64,000 bases of DNA from Antennarius striatus (GCF_040054535.1 NC_090797.1:5386501-5450500); one strand, 5' to 3'. Shown: positions 51,401-61,915, numbered from the stretch's first letter. Numbers and translations: made by a program. Notes: generated by a model not told the origin, from the sequence alone.

Positions 51401-53755
51401 TGTGGGGGCGCATTCCAATTGCGTTTGCTCTGAAGTCGACAAGAAAGCAAGGAGCACACTACTTATCAAAAACAGATGTGTTTAAAGAAGCCAGTGGAGA
51501 ATTGTTCCAAAGCAGGTCTTACTAGTGTTCCATGGGTTGTCACATGAAGACCAGGGCAGAGGGCTTTTGAATGAGTTGTACAAGTAGAAGATACCCCAGG
51601 CCAACACCACAATGTAGTAAATGTTCAGGTAGGTCACAATTACTTGGGATGCGAGCCCCAAACCTGCAGGACAAAATGAGTTTTCACAGTTAGTGAAAGT
51701 TCCTGGCTGCTTTTTTCTTCTTTGTTATACAACAATTCCAGCTGCGTAAAAAGCCAGTTTGGGTCCCCAGCTCCAACACACAGATACATACAGTACATAA
51801 TCACAAATGATCACATTAGATATGGCATTCATTGAAATGAATTCTCCATTCTTGTGCTATAATGTTTTTCTCTGATTTAAACCAAGATAACATGGACAAC
51901 AAACCATTGAATTCACAAGGCAGCTATTGTTGAGTTGATAGCCTTTGAATGTTTGTGGACATGGTAAATACTGTACATGGTGATTTCAATTTCAATAAAA
52001 TTTGTGAACACTTTGTACAAAACACCAAGTGATGTTTTTGTTCTATGATCTAGATCACATGTGTCAAACTCAAGGCCCAGGGGTCAAAGGTCACCTGCCA
52101 CATCATTTTATGTGGCCAGCAAGAGCATAAAAAGTAAAATAAATAGGTCAAACATGTGCTTTGACCAAAACTACATTTTCCACAACACAGTAATCAAGCC
52201 CATTTTAACATTTACAAAAATGTTTTCAACAAAGTTAATGTCCTAACTTGTGTTTGATGTTATTTTTCTTTATTCACTTGGGTAGTTTGATCCTTGATTG
52301 ATGGACTTCTGTGGGTTTAATAACCTGACAAATGAAAAAGTTAATGTTATAACAGAGCAACAAGTAAACATTTTTTTGTGCAACTGCAATGTTTGTAACT
52401 AATAATAATAATAATAATTTAATTCAGAGTTATTAAACAGTAAGGAGGCGTTACATTTATTTTCCATTACATTTAGTTACATTCATAAGTTACATCTGGC
52501 CCTTTGTGGACAGCCATTACAGTATACTGAAATGGCCCTAGGTGAAAATGAGTTTGAAACCCCTGATCTAGATAGTAATATTAAAACCTAAATAGCACCC
52601 AGAGCCCACAAACATTATATTATGTTCCAAACTGACCATAGAAACCTTTGCTGTCATTATTAATTTGATTATTGTCAAGACAAACAGCATTCCAAAAGTT
52701 TGTCCCCCATGATTTAAGTCCACAATGTGACAATGTCCTCTATTGCACATGGTCCACCAAGTTTCATAATAATCTGTCAACCAGATTTTATGTAATTGAC
52801 AAAAACTGTCCTTTGAGTCTTAGCTTCACCCTTCTACTCCAAAATTCAATGGATTTTTCCCGATCACACTGACGTCCTAACAAGTTTAACAAAAATCTGT
52901 CAAGCAGGTTTTGTGCAGTCCTTCAAACAATTTAGGTGGCAAATAACGTTTGGCAAAAACACAAGGTAATGAAAATACCTGTATCTGTATGTATGCAAGC
53001 CTGTATCTGTCTTATTTATTCTTGTATAATTCTGCAAAACATCTTTAAGTCTGGCATTTACAGTACCTTCAAACATAGGGCATATTTTCCTCCAGGCAGT
53101 CACGCCACCTTCACTGGTGTACTGGCCCAGTGACGTCTCCAGGAAGAACACAGGGATGCCACAGAAGAAGAGGAACACAAAGTAAGGGATGAAGAAGACA
53201 CCTGTAAATAGATACACATTAAGAAGAATGACTGCAAAATGAGGCAAGATGTACACAAATGTTGGCTTGTGTATGCTGACGTGTACTGAAGAACAAATCC
53301 AAGACATATTAAAGGTGTACTGAATTGATTGTGTAATTAGATAAAATAAATAATTGTAAAAAGTGAACATAGACTGAGATTAAAGGATTTTGAAGTTTCA
53401 TTTCTGAGTGATCTACAGAAGATGTTATCTTAAAAATCTGTTCTGACAAAGTTAACAATGATGGCATAGATGTTAGAAGTATAGAAGTATTTTCTGCAAT
53501 GCTTTTAGTCAAACCCTGCAGCATTTCAAATATAAATTAAAGCTACTGTAAACCTCCTCCCTCACCTCCTCCATTCTTGAAGCACAGATATGGGAATCGC
53601 CAAACATTTCCAAGGCCAATGATTTCTCCAGCCATGGAGAAAATGAACTCCATCTTGTTAGCCCATTTCCCCCTTGGCTGAATCCCTTCCTCAGGAATTC
53701 TTTTATCTGGGTCTGAGTCTCCAACAGGGCCCCCTCTGGCTGTTTCTTCAGTCAT
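39823..53755 (-). CDS. SLC6 transporter of the GAT-2/GAT-3/BGT-1 group, divergent, 15 coding exons
   Basis: Na+/Cl- coupled plasma-membrane transporter; the group carries GABA, betaine or taurine. Exons, 5' to 3': 53755-53566, 53201-53067, 51663-51523, 51349-51229, 49616-49563, 48530-48401, 47404-47270, 45296-45193, 45115-44991, 44330-44218, 44131-43994, 43221-43119, 40828-40728, 40250-40104, 39990-39823. Phases agree and give 634 aa. TM1 [20 protein letters not shown] has the Glu typical of GAT-2/3/BGT-1. TM2 has LGQYTS, TM3 [14 protein letters not shown]6 [20 protein letters not shown]8 LGLDSQFVCVES. The extracellular loop is long, with sequons at 176, 182, 192 and 197. TM10 ([12 protein letters not shown]) and TM12 ([14 protein letters not shown]) depart from family consensus. 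The C-terminus ends PSRV, a PDZ-ligand pattern. Synteny suggests slc6a12/13; some stretches (HRVL, YVTAT, YNNNCYRDC) look more like SLC6A11, so no symbol is given. The donor at 48400 is GC. Confidence 0.92.
42290..42615. repeat. Dispersed teleost repeat interrupted by a (CA)n microsatellite
   Basis: TGCTGGAGCCTATCCCAGCT near 42337, then a CA array at 42405-42475, then CTGCATGTTTTTGGGGGTGG near 42501 and GGGGAGAACACATGAACTCC near 42560. This order is that of a very common fish repeat, also seen as fragments at 3560 and 22085. Confidence 0.65.
42405..42475. repeat. (CA)n / (CGCA)n microsatellite
   Basis: About 70 bp of CA with CG interruptions at its left end. It produces spurious Cys/Val open frames on the minus strand. 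Confidence 0.95.
43379..43880 (-). pseudogene. Decayed Tc1/mariner transposase relic
   Basis: Conceptual translation of the minus strand, with stops and frameshifts, gives the segments [46 protein letters not shown] and [14 protein letters not shown] in the order expected for the C-terminal half of a Tc1-family transposase (YVWRK, RVEG, KTT.AWL and ENLW.DLK blocks). It lies in the intron between the exons at 44131-43994 and 43221-43119, on the host gene's strand. The frame is broken and no inverted termini were identified, so it is inactive. Confidence 0.75.
45297..47269 (-). other. Intron of the second SLC6 gene, nothing recognised
   Basis: A 2 kb intron between the TM5 and TM6 region exons. 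No repeats or exons recognised; open frames here have no similarity I can name. Confidence 0.65.
49521..49556. repeat. (TG)n / (CGTG)n microsatellite
   Basis: TG run with CGTG units, a few bases downstream (minus-strand sense) of the 54-nt exon 49563-49616. Confidence 0.95.
50005..50295. repeat. LINE/SINE-related dispersed repeat with (CA)n core
   Basis: ACCCCAACGGGGAAATTCTT near 50039, a CA array at 50093-50136, then CACCATGGCGGCTCCCTTGG near 50168 and TTCAAGGGCACATCAATAGG near 50210. These segments are typical of teleost SINE/LINE tails. It lies in the intron upstream of the 54-nt exon. Confidence 0.5.
52056..52565. mobile_element. Non-autonomous hAT-type DNA transposon (copy A)
   Basis: A 510 bp element with imperfect terminal inverted repeats: CACATGTGTCAAACTC at the left, and CAGGGGTTTCAAACTC reading inward from the right. 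It is bounded by a perfect 8-bp target-site duplication ATCTAGAT (52048-52055 and 52566-52573), matching the 8-bp duplication and TCTAGA-type preference of hAT elements. No transposase frame. It lies in the intron between exons 2 and 3 of the second SLC6 gene. Confidence 0.88.
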
Positions 53756-53771
53756 GATCTCTCACTCTGTT
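53756..53771 (-). other. 5' UTR next to the start codon of the second SLC6 gene
   Basis: A minus-strand acceptor (TTTGCATAG) ends at 53772, leaving 16 nt of leader before the ATG at 53755. This implies an upstream noncoding exon. Confidence 0.6.
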
Positions 53772-54056
53772 CTATGCAAACAAGATAGACATGAGTTATA
53801 AAGTGGTCTCCAAATAAGTGAATATACAACAAGATCATTAAATTCACAGTTTGTACTTATTTTAATAATCCACGCTCATATGTTTGAACTAAGATGAGAC
53901 AAGCTCTGACAAAGCAGTTATACACCAAATTGCTGACTTAACCTAAATAATCAACTAACTCAAGAAAAAGATAATTTCACAAAAGATCCATTAAAAAAGC
54001 ATGGAGCCTAAGTTGTATTAATATCCTTAAAGTAAGTGTGAATGCATGCAACTAAC

Positions 54057-54115
54057 CGTGGACTTGATGTGGAACCGACAGCAAATTTTCCTGACTGACT
54101 CCCTCGCAGAGTTTT
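54057..54115 (-). other. Candidate noncoding first exon of the second SLC6 gene
   Basis: On the minus strand AGTCCACG is followed by GTTAGT at 54056, a usable donor about 285 nt upstream of the acceptor at 53772. The transcription start is not visible; 54115 is approximate. Confidence 0.35.
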
Positions 54116-54903
54116 AAAGAAGCTTTATTCTAGAGAGGGTGTGTCCTGAAGGAGAACACGCACACGCTCACTGCTGTCCACACGGACGTGGAATAGTGGG
54201 TATATATACATTTAAGGAAAAGTTAAATAATCTCAACGATCCATAACACACATAATTAGAATCGGATATACAAAGATGTTTTATAAGCGTATCATAATCG
54301 GAAAATTACTAAGTAATTCTCTAAATGTTATGAGCCGGTCTCCTTTATTTTTTCATTTTAGTGATTATGTTAATCTGCATGTACGTACATGTTTACCTGT
54401 AATGTTTATTTTTGTGTGCGGTGGGTTCATAAATGTGCATTGATCTACTGGGTATGTGCATATCTTTTCCAAAACAGCGGAATGAAACATAAAAAAGTTA
54501 AAAGGTAGATAAAGGTAGTTAACGCATCATTTCACCACTTCATTATTATTTTATTTTATTTTATTTTATTCTCAACCTTTCAAGCGAACAAACTTGTATA
54601 CTTATGCACAATTGATTTAAATTAAAACACTAACAAACACTTGTTTGGAAAAAATTTACGTTATTAAAGGCATGAAAGATTGGAAAGAATGACCCGCCCT
54701 ACTTCGCCTCTGATTGGTTAAGATCTGAATGTTGGTTGGTTTGATTGGATAGGCTCAGGAAATCTGTAGAAAAGTTGGGCGTGTCGTGGCGTCGCCGTAG
54801 CAGTATCGTTTGAACTCTGAACCAATCAGGATGACAACGTGTTGACGCAATGCGCCTGACAAACCAGGAAATAAATGTAAACAATGAACACAGCGAACTG
54901 ACT
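54116..54903. promoter_or_regulatory. Probable divergent promoter region (second SLC6 gene / parp11)
   Basis: This is the interval between the candidate first exon of the minus-strand transporter and the first mobile element upstream of parp11. It holds two GATTGG boxes (54712-54717, 54743-54748), a CCAAT box at 54822-54826 and CpG-containing sequence at about 54780-54860. A TTTTA repeat occupies 54545-54577. Promoter function, and use by both genes, is inference. Confidence 0.35.
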
Positions 54904-57292
54904 GGGTCCGTTTCACAAAGCCGGTTTAGTGGAAAACCAGGGTAAGTTAACCCTGAAATCAGGGAAAACCAGGGCTTTCATTTTCAAGAAGGGAGGTAAA
55001 TTAACCCAGGGTTAGAGCAGTAACCCTGACCTGTTTCATGACGCGATGTAACGTGAACCTCTGGGTTTGGTACCGCAGTGACAGACTCTCTGAACATAGT
55101 CGGGAGCAGGTTTCATTCCACAAACCCAGGGTTTCCTCTGACTCCGCCCCCTTTCACCGCCGCTCGTGCGGCTGCATTTCCTGGTTCTGACCGAAGTAAG
55201 GGTTAATAAATAACTCCGTATTTCAGAGGTGAACATAGCATGTCCGTTTGACGAGGAGCCCCTTGATGGAGTTTCTAATTCACACAGATTTTAATATTTT
55301 TTTTTGTATCGCGTTCAGATGTCCTGTCATATCCTGTCGGACAGTTGTCTTTATCAGTTCTCTTTAAAAAGGGATGAAAATCTGTTAGTAAGTAGGGGAT
55401 AAATGTCACTCTGTATTCCACCAGAATGGGAAGAGAACAATCAGTAACATAAAATATTATCCCACCTTTGTTTTCTTCAATTTCTTGTTAATTTCTTTCT
55501 TTTTAAAAAAATCATTATTAACTCCTGTGTGTATCATGGGACTAAAACAGACAGAAAATAAAACCTGGAATACCTTAAAGCGGTTATTTATTTATTTATT
55601 TTATTTTATTTTTTATTTTTTATTTTTATTTATTTAATTTATTTATTCAGTTTATTTTCTTCTTTCCAGGCATGTTATTACAACAGATTTTACATTCATC
55701 ATTGTTGAAACATCGGCAACATCACCTGAAAAAAAAAAAAAAAGGGTTGCCGGGTAGAAGCCACTGGCTTGTGAAGTTCCCGTCCCCTAAATCACCAACA
55801 TCTCATTACAGCACATTGTCAATCAATACATACTTTGCATGTCACAATTCAAATTTAATTATTTTATTCTGATACGCTGTTGTTTTGATCCATGCATTTA
55901 GTTCAACAGGCGTGCGTCTTTGCACACCTCTTTATCAGTTCTTGAGAAGAGTCCTAATTTTGTTCTTGTTCATTTTGTTATTCTGCCCAATTTCTGCACA
56001 GAGGTTGTAGTGACATTTGTTTCACAGAATTACCAACATGAAGTTCATCTCGCCAAAACAGTTCAGTCCTTTAACCATCATTTGCGTCAGAAATATAACC
56101 TTGCAAAATCTTGTTTTTTTGCAAGGTTACAAGTTCACTGTTGAACTTATCGAAGTCACTCCTGAGCTGGTCCACAGTGCGGGTCAGCGCCTCCAACCCA
56201 GAGACCATTCGTTTCAGGGTTTTATTTTCATGTTCATTCTCAGACTCCTCAGATTTCCCTTTTTCCTTTTGGCATTTTGAAGGCTAAACACAGACATTAT
56301 GAGGCTAAACACAGACACTCTCAGGGAATTGGCCCACAGAAGTCCAAGATAAGGGCTCAGAATATAAAACATCAAAGCCCATCTTATAAGCGGTACAATG
56401 TCACGGCCACTGTTGTATGAACTAAAGCAGTTTTGGCTATGACTGTATCAAACGAGCTACATGTCAGCTCCAGATTTCAGTTCTTAGATAATATCGGTGT
56501 ACACAATGGTGTGAATATCCTTCTCAACTGTTTTTGTAACGTTCATATGCCGATTGACTGTTTTATTTACACAACAATAAAACGTTTTAATGTATTTCAT
56601 TATTTAACAGAACGTGATATAGATGAGAGTGCATTTATGTGCGTGAAAAGAGCGTTATGTTGGGGATAAAACAACTGAATAGTCAAACGTCCACTTAATA
56701 TTTATTGTACAATATCAAACATAATGAGGATGAGGAGGATCCATAACGAGATGATGGAGTCTGACCTGTGGGAATGATGTTTTTATTTTCATTCCCAGCT
56801 GCTGACGTGCCCTTCTCCCCCCACTGGATCACACCTAAATAAAATAAATTAATAAACTACTCTTGAAGCCGTTTACTTCTGTATTTTTACCGTGAGTGCA
56901 ACGGACTTCGAACTTACGCAACGACTTGAGCAGCAATTCCCTCCCACGACATGTCGATCTTCTTTGCAGCTGCAACGCTGTTCTGTTTCTTCTGAAAATG
57001 TCCTCAAAGTCTTTCTATTCAAAAATTGAAATCTGTACTCCGACTTCCGTAAAGCGTTGCGTCTCGTCCGTCGTCATGGTGAATCGATGAATCGGGGCTC
57101 CATTGGTGATGGCTTTTTTTCAAGTTGTGGTGTCTGTTAAACTGCGGGTCAATTTACTCTGGGTTAGGAAAACTAACCCTGAACCGCGTTTGTGAAACCG
57201 ACATCCCTGGTTTTTCCAAGTTCAGGGTAAAGCAACCCAGAACCACAGGTTTACCTCAGGGTAGGTTAACCCTGCCTTGGTGAAATAGGCCC
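54904..57292 (-). mobile_element. Harbinger-like DNA transposon, decayed
   Basis: The ends are related inverted sequences: GGGTCCGTTTCACAAAG at the left, and GGGCCTATTTCACCAAG reading inward from the right, both followed by AACC/GGGTT-rich subterminal repeats. The flanks share ACT (54901-54903 and 57293-57295), consistent with a 3-bp duplication. The minus strand near 57077-56930 encodes fragments resembling a Myb/SANT-like protein (KKIDMSWEGIAAQVVA). A second frame near 56260-56060 is rich in Lys/Glu and heptad-like (LKRMVSGLEALTRTVDQLRS), as in the coiled-coil end of such proteins. No DDE transposase was recognised in the 2.4 kb. Family assignment rests on the termini. Confidence 0.65.
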
Positions 57293-57497
57293 ACTGTCGT
57301 GTCACATTATTTATCAATTTGTATTATTTGTTTGAAGTTTTTAAGGACACTATGCACGAAGGATCCCGATATGAACAGGGACCCAGTTAGACAGATAGAG
57401 AACCGGTAACATAACCAGAACATCGAGGGGAGTCGGTACGATTAATGATAGCTTGCTCGATATAGCAATTACCTGTATTATTTGTATTTGTTTACAG

Positions 57498-58549
57498 CAG
57501 GGGTGTCAGACTCATTTTCACCAAGGGATACATCAGCATAACGGCTGTCCTCATAGGGCCAGATGTAAAGTAAAAGTAAATGTAACTCAATGTAATGTAA
57601 AATAAATGTGACTACTGCTTAATGTTAAGTCTTCTTCTTCTTCTTCTTTTCCTTTCGGCTTTTCCCTTCAGGGGTCGCCACAGCGAATCAATTTCCTCCA
57701 TCTAGCCCTGTCCTTTGAATCCTCTTCTCTCACACCAACTACCTTCATGTCTTCCCTCATTACATCCATAAACCTCCTCTTTGGTCTTCCTCTAGGCCTC
57801 CTGCCTGGCAGTTCAAAACTCAGCATCCTTCTACCAATATATTCACCATCTCTCCTCTGGACATGTCCAAACCATCTCAGTCTGGCCGCTCTGACTTTAT
57901 CTCCAAAACCTCTAACATGTGCTGTCCCTCTGATGTACTCATTCCTGATCCTATCCTTCCTGGTCACTCCCAGAGAGAACCTCAGCATCTTCATCTCTGC
58001 TACCTCCAGCTCTGTCTCCTGTCTTTTCCTCAGTGACACTGTCTCTAGACCAAACAACATCGCTGGTCTCACCACAGTTTTGTACACCTTTCCTTTCATT
58101 TTAGCTGAAACTCTTCTTTCACACCTGACACTTTCCTCCACCCGTTCCATCCTGCCTGTACACGCTTCTTCACCTCTTTTCCACACTCTCCATTGCTCTG
58201 GACTGTTGAGCCTAAGTACTTATACTGCTTAATGTTAAGTAACTGAGTTTATTACGCATTCAAGTTACATTCAAGTTACAAACATTACAGTTGCATAGAT
58301 AAAACATGTTTGAGATTGTTGCTTTGTTTTAAAATAAATCCTTTGAATATGTCAGGTTATAAAACCCACAGAACTCCATTAATCAAGGATCAAACTATTC
58401 AATAGAAGAAAAAAAAAATCAAACACAATTCAAGACAATGGCTTTGTTCAAAACGTTTTTGTCCATGTTAAAATGGGCTTAATAACTGCATTGTGGCAAA
58501 TGTAGTTTTTGGTCAAAGCACACTGTTGACCTATTCTTAGACACATACG
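57498..58549. mobile_element. Non-autonomous hAT-type DNA transposon (copy B), interrupted by a LINE
   Basis: Inverted relative to copy A. The left end is CAGGGGTGTCAGACTC; the right end, read inward, is CGTATGTGTC. The flanks carry a perfect 8-bp duplication GTTTACAG (57490-57497 and 58550-58557). The internal sequence (for example AACCCACAGAACTCCATTAA near 58364 and TTGGTCAAAGCACACTGTTG near 58509) is the reverse complement of the corresponding parts of copy A. The LINE at 57631-58222 splits it. It lies in the probable 5' intron of parp11. Confidence 0.85.
57631..58222 (-). mobile_element. 5'-truncated RTE-like LINE (copy 2) with C-terminal ORF
   Basis: On the minus strand an open frame of 172 codons (58186-57668) encodes the end of a LINE polyprotein: KGKVYKTVVRPAMLFGLE, ELEVAEMKMLRFSLGVTRKD, RLRWFGHVQRRDGEYIGRRM and a terminal RWRKLIRCGDP. 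It ends in a (GAA)n-type tail at 57631-57650, a feature of RTE-clade LINEs. The insertion is flanked by a perfect 18-bp duplication TACTGCTTAATGTTAAGT (57613-57630 and 58223-58240). The 5' part, including the reverse-transcriptase catalytic core, is missing, so it cannot move on its own. Confidence 0.85.
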
Positions 58550-58685
58550 GTTTACAGGATGAAATGCCCCATGGCAAATTTTGATTATAACCAATTGTTT
58601 CATAAATAAAACATTGCATTCCCCAATTGATTTAGCACCATTTTTAATTGATTTTCTCTAATATGATTGTTTTAATTTATTGCAG

Positions 58686-58693
58686 ATTTCACC
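58686..58693 (+). other. parp11: 5' UTR portion of the parp11 start-codon exon
   Basis: Eight bases between the acceptor AG at 58684-58685 and the ATG at 58694, in context TTTCACCATGT. Confidence 0.7.
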
Positions 58694-61600
58694 ATGTTAG
58701 CCAGCAGATCATCTGAGGAGGAGTCCGCTGAGACCGAGGAGATGGACACATCGGAGCCAAACTGGTGCTGGTTCTACCTGGCTGAGTGTGGCATGTGGCA
58801 TATGTTTGAGGTAGCTCATGCATTTGACAACTTTCTTTGCCCATCCCGCTTTGACCATTGTGTTATTGTTCTCCATAAACAGAACAAAAGTCTGCAGGTT
58901 ATGTCATTTCAAAACAACTTAGTGCAATATCTCAAACCTGTCCATTCATCAATAATGTTTTGGGGTATGGTCTTTTGTTGCCATAAAAATTGTATTAATG
59001 GAAGTGTTATTGGCAAATTATTATAGATCCTTACTGCCAATCCCAATGGTCATTAATTAAATTTCCCTTCCTGCTGTCATGTCAATCAGCAAAACATTTA
59101 ATGAGTTTAAAAACAGTAGAGAATTATCTGTCAAATTATTTTCTCCATGGTTTTCTAGAAAATGTCTTCAGCCAGATCTGACATATTCAGATTGTCTGTC
59201 GTGTCTGACCAATAGACCAACAGTCAAGTGTTTAGTTTACTATTACTAAGACAAAGAAAATTCAGCAATTAGAACAAAGAAGGTGGTTTTTACTTGTTTT
59301 CCAGTCACTTTACAAATCAGTTAGTCAAGCAATCATTCCATCTTATCGTTAGACTTCTTTTCCTTTCGGCTTTTCCCTTCAGGGGTCGCCACAGTGAATC
59401 AATTGCCTCCATCTAACCCTGTCCTTTGAATCCTCTTCTCTCACACCAACTAGCTTCATGTCCTCCCTCATTACATACACAAACCTCCTCATTTGCTTTA
59501 AATTCCTTTCAGATCGATCCCAGTGCAGAATGCTCCGTGACAAGTGCTCAGATTGAACAATGCTACAACAGAAACCAATGGGGTATCATGGGGTTCGTCA
59601 CAGCCAAGTACACTTACAGACTGGACTTCTCAGGTAAAGTGATACATTCAGGTGATTCAGTCTGCAAATATATAAAAGAAGTCAAAAATTCTGAGTCAGA
59701 TTGAATTCTCTTCCAGAAATTGTGTTTGAATTTCTCTTAATCTTGTTCGTTTTACATCTCTCTTTAGCTATGCAGCAGACAAATTTAACAACAGGGAAGC
59801 AACGGCCAATCAAGCGCGCCATTCATTCTGCCACTGGATTTAGGTAAACTTTGGTGACATCTATGGAACTTTTTTGCAATCTAATACAGAAAATATATTA
59901 GAGGGAGTAGAAATAGGCATTAAATGAAAGTTCAGGGTTCAAGCGCCTGGCAGTTTCAGGAATCCTTGACGAAAACCTTGCATTCCTTTCAGCTCCACAG
60001 GGAGCTGCCCTGTTTCTGACCCTTAACTTTAGGCTTTTTACAAACACAGAGCAAGATAAAGGGGGTTAAGATCAGGCACAAATATCTTAGAGGAGATTTT
60101 TTTCCCCTAATTTTGTGTTCTTATCTGAATGGAATTGGCGCATTGACAGAATACACTCAGTGTTATATTGCTGTTCTTCTCCACTCTCTTCTACATGTTC
60201 CATCAGGTTTATTTGTGATAATCTTGCCTTACCTGTTCCCTGTCATTGGGAACAAATCAACACAGATGAGCCATATCAGGTGAGTTAAAAGACACACAGC
60301 ACTGTGACGCAAACAGATTTCCAAATTTGCATCAGCAGGACAAGAACAAGTAAGTGTTTGTCTGGTATTTGTGTTATTTTGAATTGATGTTAACAAACGA
60401 AACAGAAATCTCTTAAAAATTTTTTTACAAATTGCCATCAAATGAAAACTTGACCAAACTTAAAATGACAAGTAAATGTTTCTGCATTTTATTTCCAACA
60501 TAAAACACTATGAAGTCATCTACTAGTCTACAGTGTAACTCCTGTTTGCATGCGTGATTGTGTTTTTGCAGCTCATCCAACTTGGAAGAGAAACATATGA
60601 GTTTAAAAAAGTCTCCAAACTGTATGAAAGGACCATGAATCATCCGATCAAATCCATCCAGAGGATCCAGAATCTGCACTTATGGGAATTCTTCTGCAGG
60701 TAGACAGTTGTTGTAATGATGTGTTGTTATTTGACAGAACAATAGTCCATATGTTCCTCAATTTTAATTGCAAGCACCTTTCTTCTGCTGCTTAACTCAA
60801 TTTGCTTTGCAGTAAAACATAGAAAAGCTATATAATTTGAAAACATAATAACATTTCAGCATGGAGACTTTACTATCCTTCTCCTATTTTTTGTACTACT
60901 GCAGCTACAGTATATTGTAATATTGTACCAGGCACAAAATATGCAAATAAACTTACACATAAACTACCATAAAAAAGAAATATTCTCAAACTGCACTGAA
61001 AAGATGAAGCAGATGCAGTAGATCTATAGCCATCAGCCATTTTGGTCCAGTCGATCACTATGTGATCTAGTTTTTAATGGAGGTAAATTCAAGTTAGCTG
61101 AGGGATCTGACTGGGTTGTGTGCTGTAGAAGAAATATCTGCTTCTGTTGCAGTAAATGGGCAGAGAGAAATTCAATTAAAAGCTGCCTCACTTCAAGCCA
61201 AACATCCGAGTTTTTCCTGTCCAATGAGAGCCATTCATGCTCTAGTTTTGAGATTGTCCCTGCTGCTCTTTACAACCTGACAATACACTTTGTAACAAAG
61301 TGATCACAATTGTGTTTTGCCATTCTTTGGTTCCTTCTTAAGGAAGAAAACACAACTAAAAAAAGTCAAGCGTACATTGGAAATCAAGGAGCGAATGCTG
61401 TTTCACGGCACAGGACACAACAACATACAAGCTATATGTGCATTTAACTTTGACTGGCGGCTGTCAGGAAGCCATGGTGACGTCTATGGCAAAGGTAGAA
61501 TTTCCTGTGTTGTGATGCAATGTCATGAAATAACTCAGTGTGCTAATTTTTGTTTTTTCTGAGCTGGACATTTCATATAAATTTATTTCCTACAGGAAGC

Positions 61601-61915
61601 TACTTTGCCCGTGATGCCATATACTCCAGTAAATTCTGTCACACCACTGGGAAGCATAACACTATCCTGCAGAGACACGGACTCGCCCCAGTAATATTTG
61701 CCAGTGAGCCACCCTACAGGACCATGTTCTTGGCCAGAGTACTTGTTGGAGAATATACAGTTGGACATTCCACGTACTGCAGACCACCATCAAAGGATGC
61801 CAGCTTTACCAACGTCTATGACAGTTGTGTGGATGATATGGCCAATCCAAAGATTTATGTAATTTTTGACAGCAATCAGATTTACCCAGAATATCTGATT
61901 GAGTTCTTCTATTAA
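58694..61915 (+). CDS. parp11: PARP11, WWE-domain mono-ADP-ribosyltransferase, 7 coding exons
   Basis: Transfers single ADP-ribose units from NAD+ to proteins; mammalian PARP11 is associated with the nuclear envelope and pores and modulates interferon-receptor turnover. Exons: 58694-58810, 59513-59633, 59768-59843, 60207-60279, 60572-60699, 61343-61494, 61596-61915. Phases agree and give 328 aa, close to human PARP11 (about 330). The WWE domain covers about residues 22-105 (NWCWFYLAECGMWHMFE, then LTTGKQRPIKRA). The ART domain follows (IQRIQNLHLWEFF, MLFHGT, YFARDAIYSSKF, YDSCVDD) and ends PEYLIEFFY. The catalytic triad reads His (LFHGT), Tyr (YFARDA) and Ile (YLIEF), the H-Y-I pattern of mono-ART PARPs instead of H-Y-E. 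The start ATG is in an exon with acceptor TTATTGCAG at 58685, so a noncoding first exon lies upstream, probably beyond the mobile elements. Confidence 0.95.
59354..59490 (-). mobile_element. 5'-truncated RTE-like LINE 3' end (copy 3)
   Basis: Begins CTTCTTTTCCTTTCGGC and runs to AACCTCCTC, nearly identical to the 3' end of copy 2. It stops 22 bases before the 3' splice site of parp11 exon 2 (AG at 59511-59512). Confidence 0.8.

Noticed and set aside
57668..58186. 172-codon open frame as a possible host gene.
   Set aside because: Its sequence is the C-terminal end of a LINE polyprotein, it sits between perfect target duplications, and copies of its 3' end recur at 39 kb and 59 kb.
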